The notes beneath the pieces are model-generated. The model was not told where the DNA came from. It saw only the letters and a list, made by a program, of their open reading frames with translations, and did no database searches. Below are positions 51,818 through 59,412 of a stretch of 64,000 bases of DNA, in pieces; position 1 is the stretch's first letter, and each line of letters starts with the position of its first letter. The stretch is from Halomicrobium zhouii (GTDB lineage: Archaea > Halobacteriota > Halobacteria > Halobacteriales > Haloarculaceae): contig NZ_FOZK01000005.1 of NCBI RefSeq assembly GCF_900114435.1, positions 186,001-250,000 on the forward strand. Reading direction: 5' to 3'. The position numbers were made by a program, and so were the translations under genes.

Positions 51818-52558
51818 ATGCACGACGGAATCCGCGTGATGGCCGGCGACTGTACGACCGTCTTCGAGGGACCCCGCGAGCGCGAGCAACGCGGCGACGT
51901 GCTCGTAGTCGTCAAACCGGACAACACCGTCCTGGTCCACGACGTCGACGGGTACCAGCCCGTGGCGTGGCTCACACGGGCCGACAGCGTCGCCATCGAG
52001 GACGGCGCCGTCACCGCCCGTGACGGCGACGAACTGCTCCGGGTCGTCACCCACGAGGAACACGGGAGCGCGCGCTATCCCGCCTCCAGCGCGGGCGTCC
52101 CGGTCGGCGACTGTCCCGACTGTACCGGCACGCTCGTCCGCTCGAGCGGCGGCGTCACCTGTTCCGGCTGTGACGCCCGGTACGGGCTCCCCTCGGACGC
52201 CACCGTCACCGGCAGTCGCTGTGACGAGTGCGGACTCCCGACGCTCCGGGCCGAGCGCGGGCGCGCCTTCGAGGTGTGTCTCGACCGGGACTGCGAGTCC
52301 CTCGACGAACGCGTCAAGGCGGCCTTCGACCGGGAGTGGGACTGCCCTGCCTGCGACGGCGACCTCCGGGTCCTCCGGACGGGCGGCCTGCTGGTCGGCT
52401 GTGAGCACTACCCCGACTGCGACACCGGCTTCTCGCTCCCCGCCGGCGTCGTCGTCGGGGAGTGCGACTGCGGCCTCCCCGTGTTCGAGACGGCCAGCGG
52501 GCGGCGCTGTCTGGACGCGGCCTGCGAGGGCGAGACGGCCTCCGCGGCCGACGCCTAA
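51818..52558 (+). CDS. DUF91 (NucS N-terminal) domain fused to topoisomerase-type zinc ribbons
   Basis: A 246-residue protein. Residues 1-90 match the N-terminal dimerisation/DNA-binding domain of NucS-type endonucleases (GDVLVVVKPDNTVLVHDVDGY, QPVAWLTRADSV). The RecB-like nuclease half that follows in NucS is missing; instead there are several CxxC zinc-finger pairs: CPDCTGT...CSGC, CDEC, CPACDGD...CEHYPDCDTGF and CDCG. The CPACDGD/CEHYPDCDTGF block is the C-terminal topoisomerase I C4 zinc-finger type. It probably binds single-stranded or branched DNA without cutting it. The endA gene follows 38 bp later. Confidence 0.8.
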   Translation: MHDGIRVMAGDCTTVFEGPREREQRGDVLVVVKPDNTVLVHDVDGYQPVAWLTRADSVAIEDGAVTARDGDELLRVVTHEEHGSARYPASSAGVPVGDCPDCTGTLVRSSGGVTCSGCDARYGLPSDATVTGSRCDECGLPTLRAERGRAFEVCLDRDCESLDERVKAAFDREWDCPACDGDLRVLRTGGLLVGCEHYPDCDTGFSLPAGVVVGECDCGLPVFETASGRRCLDAACEGETASAADA

Positions 52559-52596
52559 ACACAGGGGCTTTGGTCCCGCGGTGGCAGGGTCGAGGT

Positions 52597-53664
52597 ATGA
52601 ACGCGACGCTCGCGGGGGACGTGGTCCGGGCCGGCAAGCAGGCCCGGGAGCGGTTCTACGACGCCCGCGGCTACGGCCGGCCGGTCGACGGCGGCGCCCT
52701 CGAACTCGCCCCCGTCGAGGCGGCCCACCTGCTGTACCGGGGGGACCTCGACGACGTCGACGGGATGGACGTCGGGGAGTTCCTGGCCTCCGCCGCCGTC
52801 TCCGAGGTGGCCTTCTTCGTCTACAAGGACCTGCGGGACCGGGGATTCTACCTGTCGAGGCCGGCGCCGACCGACGGGAGGGGCCGGCAACAGGTGAGCG
52901 GGGAGGAACGACCCGCGAACCGCGAGGCCGGCGACGACCGCCCGGTCGATTTCGAGGTGTACCCGCGCGGGAAGGGGCCGTGGGACGACGAGGTGGCCTA
53001 CCGCGTCTGCGTCGTCAGCGAGCGCGAGTCGGTCGCCGCGGAGTCGCTCGGTGACTGCGTCCTCGCCGTCGTCGACGAGGAGAGCGAGATAACGTACCTG
53101 GAGACCGGTCGTCCCGAGGTGTCGGGGACCAGCGCGAGCGAGATTCCGCCGGTGGAGGGCAGCCTGCTCGCCGACCGCGTGCTGTGCTGGGATCCGCCCG
53201 CCGAACTGTACGAACGCGGGTTCTACGGCCAGCGGCTGGACGACCAGGACGACGGCGACGGCGCGGTCCAGCTATCGCTCGTGGAGGCCGCACACCTCGC
53301 ACGTGAGGGCGTCCTCTCGGTCGACGGCGGCGCCGACGCGGTCCGCGAGCGCGGCCGCGACGTCGAGGGCGACCGGTTCGACCGCCGCCTGCGCGTGTAC
53401 GAGCGCCTGCGCGCCGACGGGATGGTCCCCAAGACCGGCTTCAAGTTCGGCGCCGACTTCCGGACCTACGCCGACGTCGAGTCCGTCGACGATCTGGGCC
53501 ACTCGGAACTGCTGGTCCGGGTGCTGCCCGCCGACCACGTCTTCGAACCGCGCGACCTGGCGCTGGACGTCCGACTCGCCCACGGCGTCCGGAAGACGAT
53601 GGTGTTCGCGCTGGTCGACGAGGAAGACGTGTCGTGGGTCGACGTCGAGCGACTGACGCCGTAG
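52597..53664 (+). CDS. endA: tRNA-intron endonuclease (two-domain form)
   Basis: A 355-residue splicing endonuclease that cuts introns from pre-tRNA at bulge-helix-bulge motifs. Two similar halves are visible: each contains a ...LELAPVEAAHLLYRGD-like / QLSLVEAAHLAREG segment, the haloarchaeal two-domain arrangement. The C-terminal half contains the catalytic residues: Tyr in GADFRTYADV, His in GHSELLVRV and Lys in HGVRKTMVFAL. ATG 52597 selected; an upstream frame to 52462 overlaps the preceding gene and is not plausible. Confidence 0.95.
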   Translation: MNATLAGDVVRAGKQARERFYDARGYGRPVDGGALELAPVEAAHLLYRGDLDDVDGMDVGEFLASAAVSEVAFFVYKDLRDRGFYLSRPAPTDGRGRQQVSGEERPANREAGDDRPVDFEVYPRGKGPWDDEVAYRVCVVSERESVAAESLGDCVLAVVDEESEITYLETGRPEVSGTSASEIPPVEGSLLADRVLCWDPPAELYERGFYGQRLDDQDDGDGAVQLSLVEAAHLAREGVLSVDGGADAVRERGRDVEGDRFDRRLRVYERLRADGMVPKTGFKFGADFRTYADVESVDDLGHSELLVRVLPADHVFEPRDLALDVRLAHGVRKTMVFALVDEEDVSWVDVERLTP

Positions 53665-53670
53665 CGGGTG

Positions 53671-53690
53671 GCAAAACGAACGCTTTTTGC
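53671..53690. terminator. Possible terminator hairpin after endA
   Basis: GCAAAA (53671-53676) and TTTTGC (53685-53690) form a stem of 6 bp with an 8-nt loop and a run of five T residues in the right part. It lies between the endA stop and the trpS start. Weak evidence only. Confidence 0.4.
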
Positions 53691-53718
53691 GCGTGTCGGT
53701 TCGAATATCGCCTAATTG

Positions 53719-55326
53719 ATGACACGTGACGACTCCGACCGGGACGACCCCGGGTCCGAACCCGTAACCGATGGAGGCACCGAGGCGGCGGGGGCCGACG
53801 ACGTCGCGCTGGACCCGTGGGGCTCCTCGACGGTGTCGGACTACCGGAAGCTGTTCGCCGAGTTCGGCATCGAGGAGTTCGACGAGATACTCGAGGAGGT
53901 CCCGAACCCCCACTACCTGATGCGCCGCGGCGTCATCTTCGGCCACCGCGACTACCGCCCGGTCGCGAAGGCGATGCGCGAGGGCGAAGAGTTCGCCGCA
54001 CTCTCCGGGTTCATGCCCACCGGCGACCCCCACATCGGCCACAAGCTGGTCTTCGACGAGATCATCTGGCACCAGCAGCAGGGTGGGGACGCCTACGCGC
54101 TGATCGCCGACCTGGAAGCCCACAGCGCCCGCGGCCTCAGCTGGGACGAGATCGACGAGCACTCGCGGAACTACCTGCTGAGCCTGCTCGCGCTCGGTTT
54201 CGACCCCGACGAGGGCGAGCTGTACCGCCAGTCCGACAACCGCGAGGTCCAGGACCTGGCGTTCGAACTCGGCGCCGAGGCGAACTTCTCCGAGATGGGC
54301 GCCATCTACGACTTCGACGGCGAGACCGACATCTCGCACATGCAGAGCGTCGTCACGCAGATGGCCGACATCCTCTATCCGCAACTCGAGGAACCCAAGC
54401 CGACGGTCATCCCGGTCGGCCCGGACCAGGACCCCCACATGCGTCTGGCCCGTGATCTGGCCTCGCGGATGCGGTTCTTCGGCGTCACGCGCGCCTACGC
54501 CGGCTTCGGGCTGGAGGACGAGGAGCGCGTGATCCTCGACGACCTCTACGCCGACCTCACGGACGAACCCACCGACGCAGGCGAGGACGCTGACCCCCTG
54601 CGCTGCGAGGACGCCGCCGAGGCGCTCCGAGAGTCCCGAGACCGGTACGAGTCGCCGGGCTGCGACCCCGCCACCGTCGACGCGCTCGCGGAGAAACTCG
54701 AAAACGCCGGGAAGGAACCGCTCCGGCCGCGGACCCGGTTCCTCGACCGTAACGCCACCGAAGAGGCGTTCGAGGCGCTCATCGACGCCGTCGAGGGCGA
54801 GAAGCGCGTCTACGACGAACACGTCGACTCCTTCGAACTTTCCCGCGAGGCGGCCGAAGAACTGGCCCGCGAGGTCGAACTCGACCACGGCGGCTACGGC
54901 TTCCTCCCGCCGTCGTCTATCTACCACCGGTTCATGACCGGATTGACTGGCGGGAAGATGTCCTCCTCGATTCCGGCCTCCCACATCAGCTTGCTCGACG
55001 ACCCCGAAGACGGCTACGACAAGGTCAAGTCAGCGACGACGGGCGGCCGGGCCACCGCGGAGGAACAGCGCGAGAAGGGCGGGAAGGCCGACGAGTGCCC
55101 GGTGTACGAACTGTACGCCTACCTGCTGGCCGGCGACGACGACGAGTTCGCCAAGGAGGTGTACGACGAGTGCGTCGGCGGCGAGCGCCTCTGTGGTGGG
55201 TGCAAGGAGCAGGCGGCCGAACTGATGGAGGCGTTCCTCGAGGACCACCAGGAGAAGCGCGCGGAGTGGGAGGAAAAGATCGACGAGCTGGACATCGACC
55301 TCGACTCCGACCGCAAACGGCAGTGA
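53719..55326 (+). CDS. trpS: Tryptophan--tRNA ligase
   Basis: Class I synthetase for tRNA-Trp, 535 residues; the long acidic N-terminal extension and insertion regions are usual in haloarchaea. HIGH motif as GDPHIGHK (in GFMPTGDPHIGHKLVF) and KMSKS motif as GGKMSSSIPAS near residue 412. Other signatures are VIPVGPDQDPHMRLARDL and AYAGFGLEDEE. ATG 53719 is used; the TTG three bases before it is less likely. Confidence 0.96.
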   Translation: MTRDDSDRDDPGSEPVTDGGTEAAGADDVALDPWGSSTVSDYRKLFAEFGIEEFDEILEEVPNPHYLMRRGVIFGHRDYRPVAKAMREGEEFAALSGFMPTGDPHIGHKLVFDEIIWHQQQGGDAYALIADLEAHSARGLSWDEIDEHSRNYLLSLLALGFDPDEGELYRQSDNREVQDLAFELGAEANFSEMGAIYDFDGETDISHMQSVVTQMADILYPQLEEPKPTVIPVGPDQDPHMRLARDLASRMRFFGVTRAYAGFGLEDEERVILDDLYADLTDEPTDAGEDADPLRCEDAAEALRESRDRYESPGCDPATVDALAEKLENAGKEPLRPRTRFLDRNATEEAFEALIDAVEGEKRVYDEHVDSFELSREAAEELAREVELDHGGYGFLPPSSIYHRFMTGLTGGKMSSSIPASHISLLDDPEDGYDKVKSATTGGRATAEEQREKGGKADECPVYELYAYLLAGDDDEFAKEVYDECVGGERLCGGCKEQAAELMEAFLEDHQEKRAEWEEKIDELDIDLDSDRKRQ

Positions 55327-55363
55327 CCTCGCGACGGGTCCGACTTACGCTGCCGACAGTCGC

Positions 55364-55921
55364 TTACTGACCGGCGTTGCCTGAATTCGATGTCGACTGG
55401 GTAGCGCCGTCCGACTTCGACCGATCACGCCCGCTCTCACCGCGGTTGGGCTTGCCAGTGCAGACGACGGTGACGTTGCGCTCCAGTTCGACGCTGCTCC
55501 CACCCGCGGTCGTCGCCGTGATTCGGATCCTGACCCGGTCGCTTCCGGGCGGATTGGCCCCGCAGGTCACGCTGGCCGTGACGGCGACGGACTCCCCGAT
55601 ACCGACCGGCGTCGGCGGTGGCTGGACGCCGTGGCCGGTGAGCCGGGGCGGTGACGGGTGCCCCGCCGAACGCACCGACGCGTCGACGTCGACGATGGCC
55701 GCCGGGAACCGGTTGGTGATCGTCAGCAGGGTGACGTCCCTGTGGTTGCCGTTCGGTAGCTCAGGCGCCGCCGACTCCACCGTCAGCAGGGCGCTGTCGT
55801 CGGCGCCGGAGGCGATCTGGACGGTTCGCTCGCTCGCCGCGGTCGTGAACCCGCCGCTGCTCGTCACGAGGACCAGCGAGACGGCGAGCGCGAGCACCGC
55901 GACCGGTCGGTGTCGGTTCAT
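55364..55921 (-). CDS. Secreted TasA/DUF1102-like protein, divergent third member
   Basis: A 185-residue exported protein: signal region MNRHRPVAVLALAVSLVLV, then SSGGFTTAASERTVQIASG followed by ADDSALLTV. The same order of residues is seen in the proteins at 56909 (GTGAFTSVTASRDV...DASAYLRL) and 57496 (GTGAFSSVGASRDV...DASAYLGI), so it appears to be a distant relative. The beta-rich core contains a single CGAN and a VVCTG, so two cysteines; the Ser/Asn-rich tail is disordered. It overlaps the regulator gene upstream by 4 nt (ATGA) and so belongs to its operon. Confidence 0.75.
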   Translation of the reverse strand: MNRHRPVAVLALAVSLVLVTSSGGFTTAASERTVQIASGADDSALLTVESAAPELPNGNHRDVTLLTITNRFPAAIVDVDASVRSAGHPSPPRLTGHGVQPPPTPVGIGESVAVTASVTCGANPPGSDRVRIRITATTAGGSSVELERNVTVVCTGKPNRGESGRDRSKSDGATQSTSNSGNAGQ

Positions 55922-56508
55922 CCGTCTAGCTCGGCGGGCCGGTCGGTCGACCCCAGCCGCATCTCGGTGCGGTTGTAGTACGTGTGGACGATGGACGCGA
56001 CGAGGACCGTCGTCGTCGCGAACGCGCCCCAGGCGATGTCCGGGAACGCCGTCAGGGGGGCGAGGTCCGCGCCCGCGGCCGCGAGCAGTGCGACGTTGAG
56101 GACGCTCAGCCCGAGGTAGAACTGGCTCCAGGGGACGTCGGCGCCGGTGACGACCTCCATGTACACGTCGAGGTCGTCCGACGCGGGCCCCAGTCGGACC
56201 GTTCCCTCGCGGTCGTCGAACTCGACGACCCCCAGGTCGTCCATGCGCGGCAGGTGAACCTGCTGGAGCGAGGTGTACACCCGTTTCCGGTCGGCCGAGG
56301 AAACCTCGCTGAGGCTCACCTCGTTCTCCCACGCGGCGACGACCTCGGCGAGTTCACCCAGCTCCGCGCGCTGGTCGCGCTCGTGGAGATAGTAGAGGAC
56401 GTATCGTCTGCGATGGTTACTCAGCAGGTCGAACCCCTGGTCGTGCGAGACGCCCTCAGACCCGCTCTCGATCCCTATCGAACCCGATGGCTGTACTGAT
56501 TTACTCAT
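55918..56508 (-). CDS. DUF7344 winged-helix regulator with two membrane helices
   Basis: A 196-residue protein. The HTH part has FDLLSNHRRRYVLYYLHERD, then ADRKRVYTSLQQVHLPRMDDLGVVEFDD (compare the DUF7344 regulator at 11972-12331). Two hydrophobic helices follow (LYLGLSVLNVALLAAAGADL-type and AFATTTVLVASIVHTYY), so it is a membrane-tethered regulator. It is divergent from the TasA-like operon and co-transcribed with the secreted protein downstream. An inverted repeat (56526-56545) lies between its TATA box and start, suggesting autoregulation. ATG 56508 used. Confidence 0.8.
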   Translation of the reverse strand: MSKSVQPSGSIGIESGSEGVSHDQGFDLLSNHRRRYVLYYLHERDQRAELGELAEVVAAWENEVSLSEVSSADRKRVYTSLQQVHLPRMDDLGVVEFDDREGTVRLGPASDDLDVYMEVVTGADVPWSQFYLGLSVLNVALLAAAGADLAPLTAFPDIAWGAFATTTVLVASIVHTYYNRTEMRLGSTDRPAELDG

Positions 56509-56525
56509 GACCACCCCTCACCAAA

Positions 56526-56551
56526 TTACAGTATAGATCCTGTAAATATAA
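56526..56551 (-). promoter_or_regulatory. Inverted repeat and TATA box of the DUF7344-membrane regulator
   Basis: TTACAG (56526-56531) and CTGTAA (56540-56545) are exact inverses around 8 nt, next to a TATA-like CTTATATTTAC on the minus strand (56541-56551). The ATG is at 56508. Located between TATA and the start, so it would be well placed to bind a repressor, possibly the regulator itself. Confidence 0.6.
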
Positions 56552-56908
56552 GTTGGGGGGTTAGTACGAAAAACGCCACTCGCTGGGGCTGCTGACAGCC
56601 GTCGGGCCGAGTCGGACGCTGGAACTGGTCCGCGATGGTGACAGACTGGACGGAGAGCCACCAGTTCGCTGGGACGACTCTCCCTGCGGTCCGTTCTGGC
56701 ACGTCCTTCGGCCGCTTCAGGCCGGGTGATACGCCCTGGCGCGCCGGTTCAGACCGACCGATACGATCGGGCCGTTTCGTTCCGGCGGCTCGATACAATG
56801 GGGTGTGGGGTCGTCGACGAAAGTGCACACTCACCCGCGAACCGAATCGCGGACGGCCCGCGTCAGTACGGGCCAGGGGGGTGTGGTCGAAATCAGGTGT
56901 GAGTACCA
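56552..56908. promoter_or_regulatory. Long leader/regulatory region of the TasA-like operon
   Basis: About 360 bp without a gene. It contains three imperfect copies spaced exactly 32 bp apart, each of the form TTC-x2-(A/G)-CCG-x3-GATAC: ending in GATAC at 56728, 56760 and 56792. The last GATACAATG could be the core promoter, leaving a leader of about 90-110 nt before ATG 56909. No small gene was recognised. Confidence 0.5.
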
Positions 56909-57481
56909 ATGCAACGACGCAAATTCGTGATAGGTGTGGGATCGCTCGCCGCCGGCTCGGCGGCTGCAATGGGGACTGGCGCGTTCACGAGCGTGACGGC
57001 CAGTCGGGACGTCGACGTGGAAGTCGCCTCGGACGCCTCCGCGTACCTCCGGCTCGAGGGGGCCGGCGGGCCGAACGCTCCGTACGTCACCGACGACGGG
57101 AGTTCCGGCACGCTGGGCATCACCCTCGATCCGAGCAACAGCACCGCGGCCGGCGGTGAAGGCGTGAACCCGGACGCGCTCACGCGCATCGACGACCTGT
57201 TCGTCGTCGAGAACCAGGGGACCCAGTCGGTCGACGTCTCCATCGCCAAGTCCGGTGACAACAGCGGGCTGGTCTGCTTCTTCGCCAACGACGCCCAGGG
57301 CGCCAGCGATCCGTACGACGAGAGCAACGGATCGACGGCCCGGATCGACGGCTCCGGCAACGACGTGACGCTGGACCCCGGCGAGAGCGTCTACGTCAGC
57401 CTCCAGGTCGACACGCGCGGTGAGGGCGTCGGCGACGGCGACGAACTGCTCGACACCGTCGTCGTCGAGGCGGTGGCCTGA
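56909..57481 (+). CDS. TasA/camelysin-like secreted protein (DUF1102 type), copy 1
   Basis: A 190-residue exported protein. N-terminus MQRRKFVIGVGSLAAGSAAA resembles a Tat-like/SipW-type signal, ending GTGAFTSV-TASRDV. The mature part is beta-rich and Asp/Gly/Ser-rich: SDASAYLRLEG, FVVENQGTQSVDVSI, LDPGESVYVSLQV. These features match DUF1102/TasA-like proteins, which in Bacillus (TasA) and in an archaeal pilus (AbpA) assemble into fibres by strand donation; assembly here is inferred. One Cys only. Followed by a paralogue after 14 bp. Confidence 0.8.
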   Translation: MQRRKFVIGVGSLAAGSAAAMGTGAFTSVTASRDVDVEVASDASAYLRLEGAGGPNAPYVTDDGSSGTLGITLDPSNSTAAGGEGVNPDALTRIDDLFVVENQGTQSVDVSIAKSGDNSGLVCFFANDAQGASDPYDESNGSTARIDGSGNDVTLDPGESVYVSLQVDTRGEGVGDGDELLDTVVVEAVA

Positions 57482-57495
57482 CGGGGTGACCAGAG

Positions 57496-58041
57496 ATGGA
57501 ACGACGCAAATTCGTGCTGAGTCTCGGCGCGCTCGCCGGCGGTAGCGCAGCGGTCGGGACCGGCGCGTTCAGTTCGGTCGGTGCGAGTCGTGACGTGACC
57601 ATCGACGTCGCGGGCGACGCGAGCGCGTACCTGGGCATCCAGCCCCACGACGGGCCGAACGGCCAGTACGCCGACACGACGAGTAGCGACGCCCTCGCGC
57701 TCGACTTCTCGGGCAGCAACTCGAATATCGGCGACGGCATCGCCGGCGGCGAGGGCGTCAACGCGAACGCGCTGACGACGTTCGCGAACGTCTTCACGGT
57801 CGAGAACCAGGGGACCCAGGACGTCGACCTGACGGTGACGCCGCTGGCGTTCATCGAGACGGACGGGGCCCCGTTCCCGACGTCGCTGCTGCTGGTCGCC
57901 ATCGTCCCGGCGGCACTGTCGATAACACTCGGTCCGGGCGAGTCCCAGGACTACCACGTGGTCGCGCTGTCGCTGGAGTCCGACGGTGAACCGGACGTGA
58001 GCCTGCAAGACGAGATGCAGATTACCGCGGAGGAGGCCTGA
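57496..58041 (+). CDS. TasA/camelysin-like secreted protein (DUF1102 type), copy 2
   Basis: A 181-residue paralogue of the preceding gene: MERRKFVLSLGALAGGSAAV, GTGAFSSVGASRDVTI, GDASAYLGIQ, FTVENQGTQDVDLTV and LGPGESQDYHVVAL. It differs in a more hydrophobic middle (SLLLVAIVPAALSI), which could be a partner-contacting strand region or a membrane-associated helix. Separated from copy 1 by 14 bp and from the next small gene by 2 bp, so the three form one transcript. Confidence 0.8.
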   Translation: MERRKFVLSLGALAGGSAAVGTGAFSSVGASRDVTIDVAGDASAYLGIQPHDGPNGQYADTTSSDALALDFSGSNSNIGDGIAGGEGVNANALTTFANVFTVENQGTQDVDLTVTPLAFIETDGAPFPTSLLLVAIVPAALSITLGPGESQDYHVVALSLESDGEPDVSLQDEMQITAEEA

Positions 58042-58043
58042 CC

Positions 58044-58178
58044 ATGAGTTCCGATTCACCCACGGTCGACGACTACTTCGAGGCATCGGACGAGTACGAC
58101 CACGACGACAAGTCGGAGATTCCCGCGGAGAAGCTGGCGGAACTCGAGGCGGAGATCTCGGCGCTCCAGTCGGACTGA
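58044..58178 (+). CDS. 44-residue acidic small protein
   Basis: Reads MSSDSPTVDDYFEASDEYDH, then DDKSEIPAEKLAELEAEISA, LQSD. It starts 2 bp after the TasA-like copy 2 stop and is in perfect haloarchaeal codon style. The C-terminal half is a short amphipathic helix or coiled coil (heptad-like LAELEAEISAL). No signal peptide, so probably cytoplasmic. Its position between the filament-like genes and the signal peptidase suggests a chaperone or regulatory role, but nothing is known. Confidence 0.7.
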   Translation: MSSDSPTVDDYFEASDEYDHDDKSEIPAEKLAELEAEISALQSD

Positions 58179-58211
58179 CCTGGCTGGCCGCCCGGTCCGG
58201 TCCGTCGTGAT

Positions 58212-58242
58212 CTCTCTCCTTTATTTCACCACTACTTATTTA
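58212..58242 (+). promoter_or_regulatory. T-rich terminator-like stretch and signal peptidase promoter
   Basis: A pyrimidine-rich run TCTCTCCTTTATTTC (58212-58226) follows the small gene and could end the upstream transcript. CTTATTTAGC (58235-58244) then stands 25-32 nt before ATG 58267, the right place for a TATA box. The signal peptidase and DUF5305 genes would thus form a second transcript. Confidence 0.5.
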
Positions 58243-58266
58243 GCATCTTGAGCGCAAGGGCGCTGT

Positions 58267-59412
58267 ATGGGTGGTGAACGGGGGTTCGGGGTCGCCGTAG
58301 AGGTCGCTGCCGTCGTCCTGCTCGGCGCGATGGTCGCCGGGCAGGCGCTCGGCCAGCCGATACTGTTGAGTTACGTCACGACCGGGAGCATGGAGCCGAC
58401 GCTGGAACCTGGTGACGGGTTCGTCGCCATCCCGGCGGCCGTCGCCGGGCCAGTCGAGACGGGCGACGTGGTGGTGTTCCGTGCCGAACAGCTGCACGGC
58501 GGCGGGCTCACGACCCACCGCGTCGTCGAGGAGACAGACCGGGGCTACGTGACGAGGGGTGACGCGAACCCCTTCACCGACCAGGACGGCGACGAGCCAC
58601 CGGTGAAGGACGAACAGGTCGTCGCGGTCGCCTGGCGGCCGGGCGGCGACGTGCTCGTCCTGCCGGGACTGGGAACCGCGGTCACCGGGGCGCGCTCGGT
58701 CCTTGACACCGGCCAGCGCCACGTCGCCGGGGCGCTGGGGACCCGCGCGGTGCTCGGGCCGCAGGGACTGGCCTACCTCCTCTTCGGGACGACGGTCGGG
58801 TACTACCTCGTGAGCGCCTGGCGGGCCGACGGCGCCGAGCGCGAGCGCACTCGCACGCGCGAGACGCCGACGGACCCCCGGCTCTACGCCGCGGCCTTCA
58901 CCGCGCTGGTGGTCCTGGCGGCGACGGCCGCGATGGTCGTTCCCGCCGGCCCCCAGCAGTTCGGCGTCGTCAGCGCCGAGTCCGACTCGCCGGGCCCGCG
59001 CGTCGTCGAACAGGGGACCAGCGAGTCCGTCGACTATCCGGTCGGCAACGGCGGGTTCGTCCCCGTCGTCGCGTACTTCGACTCGCGGAGCGACCGGGCG
59101 ACCGTCGAACCGACGTCGGTCGCCGTCCCCGCGCGCCAGTCCCGGAGCGTGTCGGTGACTCTCTCCGCGCCGCCGGCGACGGGCTACTACCGCCACTACC
59201 TCGTCGAACACCGCTACCTCGCGGTGCTCCCCCGACCACTCATCGACGCGCTCTACGGGGTCCATCCCTGGCTCCCGATACTGGCGATCGACGCGCTGCT
59301 GGCCGGGCCGTTCTACCTGCTGAACAGGCGGCTGCTCGGCACCGGACGCGTTCGGTCCCGGTCGCGCGGCCGTGACCCGGTGCGAAGCACGCTGCTGGGG
59401 CTGGAACGATGA
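58267..59412 (+). CDS. ER/SipW-type signal peptidase I with extracellular beta domain
   Basis: A 381-residue membrane protease. Catalytic Ser41 lies in VTTGSMEPTLEPGD and His84 in GGGLTTHRVVE, with Asp99 in YVTRGDANP; no Lys general base, so it is of the Ser-His-Asp archaeal/SipW class. N-terminal helix 9-29, then the protease domain, helix near 175-190, helix near 208-228, an extracellular Ig-like beta domain (240-330), and a last helix near 345-360. The extra beta domain makes it longer than ordinary archaeal enzymes (about 200-300 residues). It presumably processes the TasA-like precursors. Overlaps the next gene by 4 nt. Confidence 0.88.
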   Translation: MGGERGFGVAVEVAAVVLLGAMVAGQALGQPILLSYVTTGSMEPTLEPGDGFVAIPAAVAGPVETGDVVVFRAEQLHGGGLTTHRVVEETDRGYVTRGDANPFTDQDGDEPPVKDEQVVAVAWRPGGDVLVLPGLGTAVTGARSVLDTGQRHVAGALGTRAVLGPQGLAYLLFGTTVGYYLVSAWRADGAERERTRTRETPTDPRLYAAAFTALVVLAATAAMVVPAGPQQFGVVSAESDSPGPRVVEQGTSESVDYPVGNGGFVPVVAYFDSRSDRATVEPTSVAVPARQSRSVSVTLSAPPATGYYRHYLVEHRYLAVLPRPLIDALYGVHPWLPILAIDALLAGPFYLLNRRLLGTGRVRSRSRGRDPVRSTLLGLER

